Shown here piece by piece: positions 1 to 6,930 of a stretch of DNA of 23,460 nucleotides. The stretch is taken from the NCBI GenBank assembly GCA_030603035.1, contig JAUVYQ010000021.1, positions 1 to 23,460 on the forward strand, read 5' to 3'. The notes below the pieces were generated by a model. The model was not told the DNA's origin. It saw only the letters and a list, made by a program, of their open reading frames with translations, and searched no databases. This DNA comes from Phycisphaerae bacterium (GTDB taxonomy: Bacteria; Planctomycetota; Phycisphaerae; Sedimentisphaerales; SG8-4). Each line of letters begins with the position of its first letter. Positions within the stretch are counted from its first letter, which is position 1. Position numbers and translations under genes: made by a program.

Positions 1-15
1 AGTTGAAAAAGTATT

Positions 16-41
16 TTAGCCACAGATTTCACAGATTACAC
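16..41 (+). repeat. Left inverted repeat of the GxxExxY cassette
   Basis: TTAGCCACAGATT followed by TCACAGATTACAC. Its reverse complement matches 462-485 with two mismatches over 24 bases, so the pair encloses the nuclease-fold gene at 76-444. A more diverged member of the same family lies at 9755-9857. Seen directly in the sequence; the mobile-element reading is inference. Confidence 0.75.
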
Positions 42-75
42 TGAATTAAATATAGAAAGGGTTGTAGTAAAATTA

Positions 76-444
76 ATGGGTGAATACAAACACAAAGAAT
101 TAACCCACGACATTATTAATGCCGCGCATACAGTTCACAACGCGCTCGGATATGGTTTTTTAGAAAAGATATGTCATAATTCGTTGTTTATAGAGCTAAA
201 GAAGAGAGGTTATCGGGTAGAATTTGAAAATCCTGTTGAAGTTCGTTATGACAACCAGGTTGTTGGGGAGTTTTTTGCCGACCTTCTGGTTGAAAACAAA
301 GTGATAATTGAAGTCAAAGCTGCGGATAAATATGTCAGTCTTTTTGAAGCACAATTGCTGAATTACTTAAAGGCCACGGGACTCGAAGTGGGCTTAATTA
401 TCAATTTTGGCCTATCTGTTGAGGTCAAACGTATGGTCTTATAA
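76..444 (+). CDS. GxxExxY family protein (PD-(D/E)XK nuclease-like fold)
   Basis: A 122-residue protein of the usual length for the GxxExxY family. The signature is present as Gly27-x-x-Glu30-x-x-Cys33, so the usual tyrosine is a cysteine (TGT for TAT, one base change). A nuclease-like core follows: Asp69 in GEFFADLL, then Glu79-x-Lys81 in IIEVKA, matching the D...E-x-K pattern of PD-(D/E)XK enzymes. The family's cellular role is not established. The gene sits between inverted repeats (16-41 and 462-485), and the right one ends 8 bases before the holB start. No Shine-Dalgarno site stands close to the ATG. Family assignment is confident; nuclease activity and mobility are inferred. Confidence 0.88.
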   Translation: MGEYKHKELTHDIINAAHTVHNALGYGFLEKICHNSLFIELKKRGYRVEFENPVEVRYDNQVVGEFFADLLVENKVIIEVKAADKYVSLFEAQLLNYLKATGLEVGLIINFGLSVEVKRMVL

Positions 445-461
445 TGCAAAAGTACATCTGA

Positions 462-485
462 GAAATCTGTGTAATCTGTGGCTAA
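462..485 (-). repeat. Right inverted repeat of the GxxExxY cassette
   Basis: Inverted partner of 16-41, ending in CTGTGGCTAA. It lies directly upstream of the holB ATG at 494, so it occupies the place where a holB ribosome-binding site would be expected; none is visible there. Confidence 0.75.
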
Positions 486-493
486 TTTATATT

Positions 494-1621
494 ATGTCGC
501 TCAAAGAGATTTTCTGTCAGGACAAAGCGATTGCTGTTTTGCAACGTGCTCTTGCCTCCGGCAAATTGGCGCACGCATATATCTTTGCCGGCCCGGAAGG
601 TGTCGGCAAGTTCAAGACCGCTCGCGAATGGGCCAGGCTGCTGCTCTGCAAGAATCCCGTTGTAGAAGAAACAGACGCCGCCGTATTCGCCGACAGTTGC
701 GACTCGTGCCAATCCTGCCGACTCTTCGAGGCCGGCTCACATCCCGATTTCAATTCTATCTATAAGGAATTGCTCGAATTCACCAAAGATAATAAAGGCA
801 AAAAAACACCCGTTGATTTACCCATCGATGTCATTCGTGAGTTTCTAATTGCAAAAGTGCCGACCAGGCCAATGTTGTCGGAAAGGAAAGTCTTTGTCGT
901 CAGCGAAGCTGAACGGCTGAATGCATCTTCACAAAATGCACTGCTCAAGTCACTGGAGGAGCCGCCCGAATACTGCTGTATCATCCTGCTATGCACCCGT
1001 ATGGAACGGCTTTTGCCCACCACCAAATCAAGATGTCAGATAATCCGCTTCGCACCGATAGACGAAGACCGGATAATCGACAAATTGAAAGAGATGGATA
1101 TCGAGCAAAAACAGGCCCGGTACTTCGCCCGCCTCTCTCAGGGCAGTCTGGGCCGCGCCTCTCAGTGGGCGAAGCTTGAACTGGCCGATGCAAATCTTTA
1201 CCAGACCAAGAAAGAATTGGTGAACTCCCTGGCGAGACACGAACTTGCCGATGCTCTCGACCTCGCGCAGCAGTTTCTGGGCGAAAGTAAAAAGATCGCC
1301 GCCGCCTGGGCCGACCTCGATAAGACCACCAGCAGGACCGACATCAATCGAAGAGCCGCAAAGAGCCTCGTGCAAATAATCATATCGGCCTTGTACGATG
1401 CAATGAAACTAAATGTCACGGAAGGCAAAGGCCTTATCAATTTCGACCAGAAGGAGCAGATAAAAAAATTAGCCGGGCGTTTTGACACCGAGCAAGCCGC
1501 GGAGAAAATCGCCGATTGCTACAGGACGCTGCGCTGGATAGATTCGAGCGTTAACGAAAAGCTTATTTTCGAGCAGCTATTGTTAAACCTCGCTGTTTCT
1601 GATAAAATAACGGTTTCATAA
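494..1621 (+). CDS. holB: DNA polymerase III delta' subunit (clamp loader)
   Basis: A 375-residue clamp-loader AAA+ protein that helps load the sliding clamp at replication forks. Visible marks are a P-loop-like GPEGVGK (residues 33-39) lacking the Ser/Thr normally after the Lys, a zinc knuckle of Cys52, Cys69, Cys72 and Cys75, the block SEAERLNASSQNALLKSLEEPP, and the SRC arginine-finger motif (TTKSRCQIIRF). The frame is open back to an ATG at 407, but that extension runs through the preceding gene and the inverted repeat, and similarity to the family starts at MSLKEIF, so the ATG at 494 is chosen. The order holB-ricT-metG is familiar from other bacteria and supports delta' over DnaX, as does the lack of a long C-terminal tau extension. 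Confidence 0.88.
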   Translation: MSLKEIFCQDKAIAVLQRALASGKLAHAYIFAGPEGVGKFKTAREWARLLLCKNPVVEETDAAVFADSCDSCQSCRLFEAGSHPDFNSIYKELLEFTKDNKGKKTPVDLPIDVIREFLIAKVPTRPMLSERKVFVVSEAERLNASSQNALLKSLEEPPEYCCIILLCTRMERLLPTTKSRCQIIRFAPIDEDRIIDKLKEMDIEQKQARYFARLSQGSLGRASQWAKLELADANLYQTKKELVNSLARHELADALDLAQQFLGESKKIAAAWADLDKTTSRTDINRRAAKSLVQIIISALYDAMKLNVTEGKGLINFDQKEQIKKLAGRFDTEQAAEKIADCYRTLRWIDSSVNEKLIFEQLLLNLAVSDKITVS

Positions 1622-1664
1622 TTGATTATTGGTCATTAGTTATTGAGTAGAGCAGGTAGTTGAA

Positions 1665-2717
1665 ATGCCGAAAGCCGCAGCAATAAAGCCCAGGCAGGCA
1701 AAAAATAAAAAAAATATGCTGGTCCGCTACGGCCGGATGAACACGCTCGGCTTCTTCGAGCACCACGAAACCAGGATACCCAAAGTGTTCACCCGCGTCG
1801 TGGTAAAAACCGACAAAGGCCTTGAATTAGGCCACCTCGTAGGCCAGCTCACCTCCTATAAAGCGGGACAATTTAAATTAAACAGCGACCAGATAAAAAA
1901 ATACTTCGATGACAGCAATATCGACCTCTCTATCGACCAGACCGGTAAATTCGTTCGTTACGCCACCGCCGCTGATATAAGCGAAGAGCGACACCTGCAG
2001 AAACTCGCAGAAGAAGAGATGGAATATTGCAGGCGTTCCATCAAGGAGCTGGACCTGCCGATGAAGATAGTCGATGCGGAGCACATATTTGGCGGCGAAC
2101 GCGTCATCTTCTACTTTATGTCTGACGGCCGGGTGGATTTCCGCGAGCTGGTAAAAAGAATCGCACAGGAGTACCAGACGAGAATCGAGATGCGTCAAAT
2201 CGGCTCCCGCGATGAAGCCAAAATACTTGGCGATGTGGAAAGTTGCGGACAACAATGCTGCTGCCAGAGGTTTCTTAAAGTCTTAAAGCCGGTCAATATG
2301 CGAATGGCCAAGATGCAAAAGGCAACGCTTGACCCTTCGAAGATATCCGGCTATTGCGGCAGATTGAAATGCTGCCTGCGATATGAAGACAAAACTTACA
2401 CCGAGCTTAAGAAACGACTGCCCAAAAAGAACACTAAGGTAAAAACCAAATACGGCGAAGGCAAAGTTGTCGACACCCAGATATTGACTCAGCTTGTTAT
2501 GGTTGAAATCAAAGACGGCCTGAAAGTTGCTGTCGGCCTCGAGGAGCTTGAGGTAATCTCCTCACCTGCCGCCACAAAAAAGAAAAAAACCGTCGATGCG
2601 GCGGCGCCGGATGCCCAGGACGCACGAGACAGTACCCCAAAGAGCAGTGAGCAGGGCGCCAGGGAAGATGAGAAGGGTTCCCAAACGCAAAATGGCGCAG
2701 GGGTCCCAAAGCAGTAG
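1665..2717 (+). CDS. ricT: PSP1 domain protein, RicT/YaaT-like
   Basis: A 350-residue PSP1-family protein. Bacillus RicT (YaaT) belongs to the cysteine-rich Ric complex, which binds iron-sulfur clusters and influences RNA processing by RNase Y; whether that role holds in planctomycetes is unknown. The diagnostic cysteines are Cys194, Cys198-200 (CGQQCCCQRF) and Cys231, Cys236-237 (CGRLKCCLRYE). It starts 43 bases after holB, with a weak purine-rich AGGTAG upstream. Residues from about 300 on form a Lys/Ala/Asp/Ser-rich, probably disordered tail, longer than the core needs. That tail contains two repeat sequences that recur elsewhere in this window (2590-2613 and 2675-2707). Confidence 0.85.
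   Translation: MPKAAAIKPRQAKNKKNMLVRYGRMNTLGFFEHHETRIPKVFTRVVVKTDKGLELGHLVGQLTSYKAGQFKLNSDQIKKYFDDSNIDLSIDQTGKFVRYATAADISEERHLQKLAEEEMEYCRRSIKELDLPMKIVDAEHIFGGERVIFYFMSDGRVDFRELVKRIAQEYQTRIEMRQIGSRDEAKILGDVESCGQQCCCQRFLKVLKPVNMRMAKMQKATLDPSKISGYCGRLKCCLRYEDKTYTELKKRLPKKNTKVKTKYGEGKVVDTQILTQLVMVEIKDGLKVAVGLEELEVISSPAATKKKKTVDAAAPDAQDARDSTPKSSEQGAREDEKGSQTQNGAGVPKQ
2590..2613 (+). repeat. GC-rich dispersed repeat inside the ricT tail
   Basis: CCGTCGATGCGGCG plus GCGCCGGATG, encoding part of VDAAAPDA. The same sequence, three bases shorter, occurs in non-coding DNA at 9777-9797. The shared stretch is 21 bases with one 3-base indel, which is hard to explain by chance. Confidence 0.55.
2675..2707 (+). 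repeat. GGGTTCCC...GGGGTCCC repeat at the ricT 3' end
   Basis: GGGTTCCC (2675-2682) and GGGGTCCC (2700-2707) bracket a core with GCAA and GGCG. The reverse complement of 4362-4384 in metG reads GGGTTCCC-GCAAGGCG-GGGTCCC, the same motif without the spacer bases. It encodes residues about 337-347 of the disordered RicT tail. Confidence 0.55.
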
Positions 2718-2733
2718 TCGTTAAGGAAGAAGT

Positions 2734-4761
2734 ATGCCTCGCAAAATCGTTGTAACATCAGCTTTGCCTTATGCAAACGGCCCGATACACATAGGGCATC
2801 TGGTTGAGTATCTGCAGACCGATATCTGGGTCCGCTTCCACAAAATGTGCGGCAGCCGATGTCTCTACTTCTGCGCCGATGATACTCACGGGACGCCCAT
2901 TATGATAAGTGCCCGCGCCGCCGGCATAAGCCCGGAGGAGCTAATCGGGCAAATGCAAAAAGAGCACAAAGCGGATTTCGACGACTTCTACGTTGAATTC
3001 GATAATTATTATTCGACGCACTCACCTGAAAATAAGCATTTTAGCGAGCTGATTTTCAGCCGTCTGAACGAGGCCGGCTCAATCGTCAAACGAAACGTCG
3101 AGCAGACCTATTGCGAAAATTGCAAAATGTCACTTCCGGATAGGTTTGTCCGCGGCACCTGCCCGCGGTGCAAAGCCGAGCACCAGTACGGCGACTCCTG
3201 TGAAGTCTGCAGCGCAACATATCGGCCCACCGAGTTGATTAATCCCTATTGTGCAACCTGCCGGGCCAGGCCCACCCTGAAAATATCTGAGCACTACTTT
3301 TTCAAACTGGCCGACTTCGAGAAACAATTGAAGGCCCTTATCGCCGGGGGACATACACAAAAATCAGTGGCAAACAAACTCGATGAATGGTTCAAAATCG
3401 GCTTGAAGGATTGGGACATATCCCGCGACGGACCATATTTCGGCTTCAAAATACCCGGAGAGGAAAACAAATTCTTCTATGTCTGGCTCGATGCCCCTAT
3501 CGGATATATGGCCTCAGCCAAAAACTACTGCGACAAAAACAACCTTGATTTCGACAAGGTCTGGAACAGCGACGAATACGAGCTCTATCACTTCATCGGC
3601 AAGGACATTGTGTATTTTCACGCACTTTTCTGGCCCGCAATGCTAATCGGCACCGGCTTCAAGACTGCCGACAAACTTTTCGTCCACGGCTTCTTGACCG
3701 TGAACAGCGAAAAAATGAGCAAATCCCGCGGCACCTTTATTGACGCAGGCACCTACATAAGACATCTGAACCCTGAGTACTTGCGATACTACTACGCAAG
3801 CAAACTGACCGGCGGTATTGAAGATATAGATTTGAGAACAGACGATTTCGTGAACAAAATTAATTCCGATTTGGTCGGCAAACTTGCAAACATCGCCTCT
3901 CGCTCCGGCCCGATGCTGACAAAAAAACTTGATTCCCAGCTTGGTCGATTAGACGAGAAGGGCGAGCAGTTAATCAATAAGCTCACCGCTGCGAAAGACC
4001 AGATTATCCGGGACTACGAGGGCCTTAATTATGCATCTGTGGTCCGAACAATTATCGCTCTGGCCGACGAGGCAAACCGGTACGTCGAACAGAATCAGCC
4101 GTGGGTAACTGTAAAAACCGATTTGGAAAGAACACGAACCACCTTAACCGCCGTAATAAATGCCGTGCGCATCCTGACAATTTACTTAAAACCCATCCTG
4201 CCGAAATATGCCGAAAAAGTGGAAAAATTTCTCAATATCGGTAAACTAAGCTTTGCAGATGTCGAAACGGTGTTGGCGAATCACAAGATAAACGAGTTTG
4301 AACGATTGGTTGAGAGGATTGATAAAGAACAGGTGAATGCGATGATAGAAGAAAGTAAAGAGGGACCCCGCCTTGCGGGAACCCAAACTCAAAGCCCCGA
4401 ACCGGTGGCTGCAGCTCCGGTCGAGCCCATCAAGCCGGAATGCACAATTGAAGATTTTGCGAAGATTGATTTGCGAATTGCAAGAGTGGTAAAGGCCGAG
4501 GCGGTCGAAGGTGCCGACAAACTGCTGCATCTGGATTTGGATGTAGGCGGACTGCAAAGAAGCGTTTTAGCCGCCATCGCCCAGATTTACAAACCCGACG
4601 AGCTGACCGGTAAAATCGTGGTCTATCTGGCCAATCTAAAGCCCAGAAAGATGAGGTTCGGCCTGTCTGAAGGTATGATTCTGGCAGCCGACTCCGGCGG
4701 AAAAGATGTCTTTATGCTCTCTGTCGATGCCGGAGCAAAACCCGGACAAAGAGTTCTTTGA
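2734..4761 (+). CDS. metG: Methionyl-tRNA synthetase
   Basis: A 675-residue class I synthetase that charges tRNA-Met with methionine in the cytoplasm. HIGH is at residues 19-22 and KMSKS at 327-331. Cysteine pairs between about 127 and 175 (CENC, CPRC, CEVC, CATC) make the double zinc knuckle of the MetRS connective domain. After the anticodon-binding domain and a linker (about 540-568), residues 569-675 are the EMAP/Trbp111-type tRNA-binding dimerisation domain. The length is typical of MetRS with this extension. An AAGGAAG site at 2723-2729 supports the start, 16 bases after ricT, so the two are probably cotranscribed. The linker holds a repeat related to one in the ricT tail (4362-4384). 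Confidence 0.97.
   Translation: MPRKIVVTSALPYANGPIHIGHLVEYLQTDIWVRFHKMCGSRCLYFCADDTHGTPIMISARAAGISPEELIGQMQKEHKADFDDFYVEFDNYYSTHSPENKHFSELIFSRLNEAGSIVKRNVEQTYCENCKMSLPDRFVRGTCPRCKAEHQYGDSCEVCSATYRPTELINPYCATCRARPTLKISEHYFFKLADFEKQLKALIAGGHTQKSVANKLDEWFKIGLKDWDISRDGPYFGFKIPGEENKFFYVWLDAPIGYMASAKNYCDKNNLDFDKVWNSDEYELYHFIGKDIVYFHALFWPAMLIGTGFKTADKLFVHGFLTVNSEKMSKSRGTFIDAGTYIRHLNPEYLRYYYASKLTGGIEDIDLRTDDFVNKINSDLVGKLANIASRSGPMLTKKLDSQLGRLDEKGEQLINKLTAAKDQIIRDYEGLNYASVVRTIIALADEANRYVEQNQPWVTVKTDLERTRTTLTAVINAVRILTIYLKPILPKYAEKVEKFLNIGKLSFADVETVLANHKINEFERLVERIDKEQVNAMIEESKEGPRLAGTQTQSPEPVAAAPVEPIKPECTIEDFAKIDLRIARVVKAEAVEGADKLLHLDLDVGGLQRSVLAAIAQIYKPDELTGKIVVYLANLKPRKMRFGLSEGMILAADSGGKDVFMLSVDAGAKPGQRVL
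4362..4384 (-). repeat. Repeat inside the MetRS linker, inverted relative to the ricT-tail copy
   Basis: GGGACCCCGCC-TTGCGGGAACCC, encoding EGPRLAGTQ at residues about 543-551, between the anticodon-binding domain and the C-terminal tRNA-binding domain. Its reverse complement matches the two outer blocks and inner core of 2675-2707. Confidence 0.55.
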
Positions 4762-4778
4762 TTAAAATTAGCCACGAA

Positions 4779-4897
4779 GCCACGAAGGCACAAAGAAAGA
4801 AAGATACCACACATGTAAATGTGTGGAGGAGAAAAAAGAAAGAGACCCCACACTTACGTGTGGGGAATATATCTTCGTGTCTTTGTGCCTTTGTGGC
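4779..4897. repeat. Long nested palindrome between metG and the Minf_1886-type gene
   Basis: Outer arms 4779-4805 and 4871-4897 (GCCACGAAGGCACAAAG and its inverse) match at 23 of 27 bases. Inside lie two perfect 8-bp hairpins, 4807-4826 (CCACACAT/ATGTGTGG) and 4846-4865 (CCCCACAC/GTGTGGGG), each with a 4-base loop. The right arm ends 9 bases before the next ATG. A related, more degraded sequence is at about 19437-19490. It would form a large structured leader if cotranscribed with metG. Confidence 0.75.
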
Positions 4898-4906
4898 AGA
4901 AAAAGA

Positions 4907-5260
4907 ATGAAGAAAACGCTCGAAAAAATTGCCAGAGAGGACGGCCGATTCTGCCCCCAGGCGGTTAAGTTTGTTTATGAGGGGCTCGGCTACACCGTCA
5001 AAAAAATTATTACCGAGCCCACCCACGTCCGTGGCCAAACACTCTGTGAGGGACTGAGGAAACTGGCCATTAAAAAATGGGGCAGATTGGCAATGTTGGT
5101 CCTGAATACCTGGGGCGTCAAGACAACTGGCGATTTCGGCGAAATCGTTTATCTGATGATAAAGCACAAATGGATGAGCGCCCAGCCAACCGATTCAATC
5201 GAAGATTTCAACGATGTCTACGATTTCAAAACCGTCTTCAAAGACCAATTCAAATTCTGA
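4907..5260 (+). CDS. Minf_1886 family protein, function unknown
   Basis: A 117-residue soluble protein matching my recollection of the Minf_1886 family, which is largely confined to Planctomycetes and Verrucomicrobia. It begins MKKTLEKIARED, contains the block FVYEGLGYTV, an HVRGQTLCEGLR segment and a WGVKTTGDFGEIVYLMI segment near the middle, and ends acidic and aromatic. An upstream ATG at 4823 is in frame but translates the palindromic repeat, so the ATG at 4907 is preferred. It follows metG on the same strand after 145 bases of palindrome and converges on the MarC-type gene. No catalytic motif is recognisable. Confidence 0.75.
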   Translation: MKKTLEKIAREDGRFCPQAVKFVYEGLGYTVKKIITEPTHVRGQTLCEGLRKLAIKKWGRLAMLVLNTWGVKTTGDFGEIVYLMIKHKWMSAQPTDSIEDFNDVYDFKTVFKDQFKF

Positions 5261-5278
5261 AACCGCAATTCGTGAATT

Positions 5279-5305
5279 GAGCCGCGAACAATGAGGCCCG
5301 CGCTC
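5279..5305. terminator. Weak hairpin between convergent genes
   Basis: GAGC-C-GCG pairs with CGCGCTC (seven pairs, one bulge) in the 52-base gap between two convergent genes. There is no T run on either side, so a terminator role is only a guess from position. Confidence 0.25.
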
Positions 5306-5312
5306 TGAAGTA

Positions 5313-5912
5313 TCATTTGGGGGTAAAATAATACTGCAGGCCCGACATTATCATGTGTACGCCGATCGAAGCGATGAATAGGCACATCACTTTTGAAAAT
5401 ACCGTGCAAACCATTTTGCCGAGAATCCTGTGTATGGGCTGGATGAACCGCATTATAAGCCAGAGTATGCCAAAGACCGCCGCGATGGCAACTATTGCCT
5501 TTGTCGGGCCGGCCCTTTCGAGAGTCGTCAGGCTGGTTACCATTGCACCAGGGCCTGCCAGGAGCGGACAAGCTAACGGCACACAGCCAATCTCGTAAGG
5601 ACTGAAAGTGCCCTCAATCATCACGGAGCGACGCAGCGAGCCGAATATCAGATGGTCGATAGCAATAATCAGCAGTAATATTCCCCCGGCAAGCTGCAAA
5701 TCAGCTAACTGAATCTGGAAAACACGGCTCAGTACCCAATTGCCGGCAAATGAAAAAACCAGAAGGATAAGCACGCCGACGACCACAGCGATATTGAAGG
5801 CCTTTTGACTCTGACCATTGGGCGTATGCTCAGCAATGTGGAGCAATATCGGAATATTGCCTATCGGGTCGACAATGGCAAACAGTGCTAAAATCGCTTC
5901 AACATAGGACAT
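5313..5912 (-). CDS. MarC family integral membrane protein
   Basis: A 199-residue protein with about six hydrophobic segments, the usual size and topology of the MarC (UPF0056) family. The N-terminal FAIVDPIGNIPILL and the central GTFSPYEIGCVPLACPLLAGPGAM are family hallmarks. MarC proteins sit in the inner membrane; their substrate is not established, and the old link to multiple antibiotic resistance is doubtful. The gene converges on the Minf_1886-type gene. No Shine-Dalgarno site is visible before the ATG, and about 1 kb of repeat-rich DNA lies upstream. Confidence 0.9.
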   Translation of the reverse strand: MSYVEAILALFAIVDPIGNIPILLHIAEHTPNGQSQKAFNIAVVVGVLILLVFSFAGNWVLSRVFQIQLADLQLAGGILLLIIAIDHLIFGSLRRSVMIEGTFSPYEIGCVPLACPLLAGPGAMVTSLTTLERAGPTKAIVAIAAVFGILWLIMRFIQPIHRILGKMVCTVFSKVMCLFIASIGVHMIMSGLQYYFTPK

Positions 5913-6076
5913 TTTATTTTTATCACTTTCTTTAGTCTTTTATAACAGGGCCTTTTTGATAATCGGCTAACTTTGAGTCGAAGCTAAAGTGGATTTTTGA
6001 TTCGTTTTCGCTGGAGGGCATAAGTCATGATAGGAGTTTCAAAAAAACAAAATCCCTCGATTCCGGGGGGGTGAAA

Positions 6077-6173
6077 TTGGGTTTGATTGGGTTCGTTTTG
6101 GGTTTGTATTGGGTTTGTTTTGGCTTTGATTGGCTTTGTATTGGCTTTGATTGGGTTTGTATTGGGTTTGTTT
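6077..6173 (-). repeat. Phased TTGGGTTTG array, period about 10.6 bp (21 bp double unit)
   Basis: TTGG[G/C]TTTG units begin at 6077, 6087, 6098, 6109, 6120, 6130, 6141, 6151 and 6162, a mean spacing of 10.6 bp. Read on the minus strand, pairs of units give a 7-codon repeat (NTNPIKA, NTKPIKA, KTNPIQT, QNEPNQT). One more unit is at about 6262-6276. I associate such tracts with Phycisphaerae intergenic DNA. Confidence 0.8.
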
Positions 6174-6241
6174 TCACCGAGTTGACAATTGGCAATATTT
6201 TCATAATCCACTGTTATTAAAGAGGTTACGTTCATTTGCAA

Positions 6242-6256
6242 TCCGCCTACGGCGGA
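6242..6256. repeat. Small palindrome TCCGCC-TAC-GGCGGA
   Basis: Perfect 6-bp arms with a 3-base loop. Copies or variants occur at 9865-9877, 11185-11199 and, twice in a row, at 16791-16827. Confidence 0.65.
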
Positions 6257-6316
6257 CAAGATTGGGTTTGTTTTGCATAAAAAGAGCTGATTTGTAGAGC
6301 GTTCTCGACAGATGTA

Positions 6317-6366
6317 GAGGACTGAGGACAGAAGACAGAGGGCAGAAGACAGATGACAGTTGACAG
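6317..6366. repeat. Degenerate GGACAGA/AGACAGA tract
   Basis: About six imperfect copies of a 7-base unit (AGGACAG, AAGACAG, AGGGCAG, AAGACAG, ATGACAG, TTGACAG). A second tract of the same unit is at 6705-6740. Confidence 0.65.
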
Positions 6367-6704
6367 AAATTCGTGGTTCTTTGTTCATTGTTCGTTGTGA
6401 GTGGTAAAATGGGTAATTTGTTCATTGTTTAGGGATTACGAATCTTGGCCTGTTTTCGGCCGGGGGCAAAAAAAGACGCGCCTCCATAATTAGCGTGAAC
6501 ATGCACGCTTGAGACGAACTGTGGGGTGTTCTCGCCAGGATAAACAGGATTAACTCGTTGTGAGAAAAGGAGTAAAAAAAATTTTCAATTTTCCGATTTT
6601 AGGTTCCAACTACCCGCACTTTTGGTCGAAAAACCGCAAAAATCTTGCCTAAATTAACACAAAAAAGAATATTACCGCTGAGAACGCAGAGGGCGCAGAG
6701 AAAA

Positions 6705-6740
6705 CGGACGACAGAGGACGGAGGACAGAGGACAGAGAGA
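6705..6740. repeat. Second GGACAGA tract
   Basis: Imperfect copies of GGACGACAGA and GGACAGA in the same orientation as 6317-6366, about 390 bases away. Confidence 0.6.
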
Positions 6741-6814
6741 GAAAAAAGTTTATCAGGTAATCAGGTAAACAGGAAGTGGACATCAGGGGAACAGGGATTT
6801 CGGAGATTGTCCAC

Positions 6815-6843
6815 GCACCAAATTTAAAAAACAAAATTGGTGC
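6815..6843. repeat. Hairpin GCACCAAATTT / AAAATTGGTGC
   Basis: Eleven-base arms with two mismatches around a 7-base loop, followed by GGG. The ATTGGTGCGGG edge recurs at 16918-16930 and 19177-19190, so this looks like one member of a dispersed palindrome family. Confidence 0.55.
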
Positions 6844-6930
6844 GGGATCTGCGCTCATTCTGAGCTTGAGAAACTCTGGAGAAAATCCGAAGGGAAAACA
6901 CAACAATCAGGTCTGAACCCACATTCACTG

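Larger units (their letters stand above)
5913..6930. other. Gene-free, repeat-rich interval
   Basis: No credible gene. It holds the helically phased array at 6077-6173 with a single extra unit near 6262-6276, a GGCGGA palindrome (6242-6256), two GGACAGA-rich tracts (6317-6366 and 6705-6740), a GCGTG/CACGC mini-hairpin near 6501-6516, a CGCTGAGAACGCAGAGGGCG-type tract near 6676-6699, and a hairpin at 6815-6843. Open frames here translate to low-complexity repeats. The MarC promoter should be in its first 150 bases, but no consensus hexamers stand out. Confidence 0.7.

Noticed and set aside
407..493. N-terminal extension of holB from an upstream ATG
   Set aside because: It would translate the end of the GxxExxY gene and the inverted repeat; holB similarity begins at the ATG at 494.
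4823..4906. N-terminal extension of the Minf_1886-type protein
   Set aside because: The extra 28 residues come from the palindromic repeat and family similarity begins at MKKTLEK (4907).
5984..6388. 134-codon open frame on the minus strand with NTNPIKA-type heptapeptides
   Set aside because: It is a read-through of dispersed repeats without an upstream ribosome site; treated as non-coding repeat DNA.
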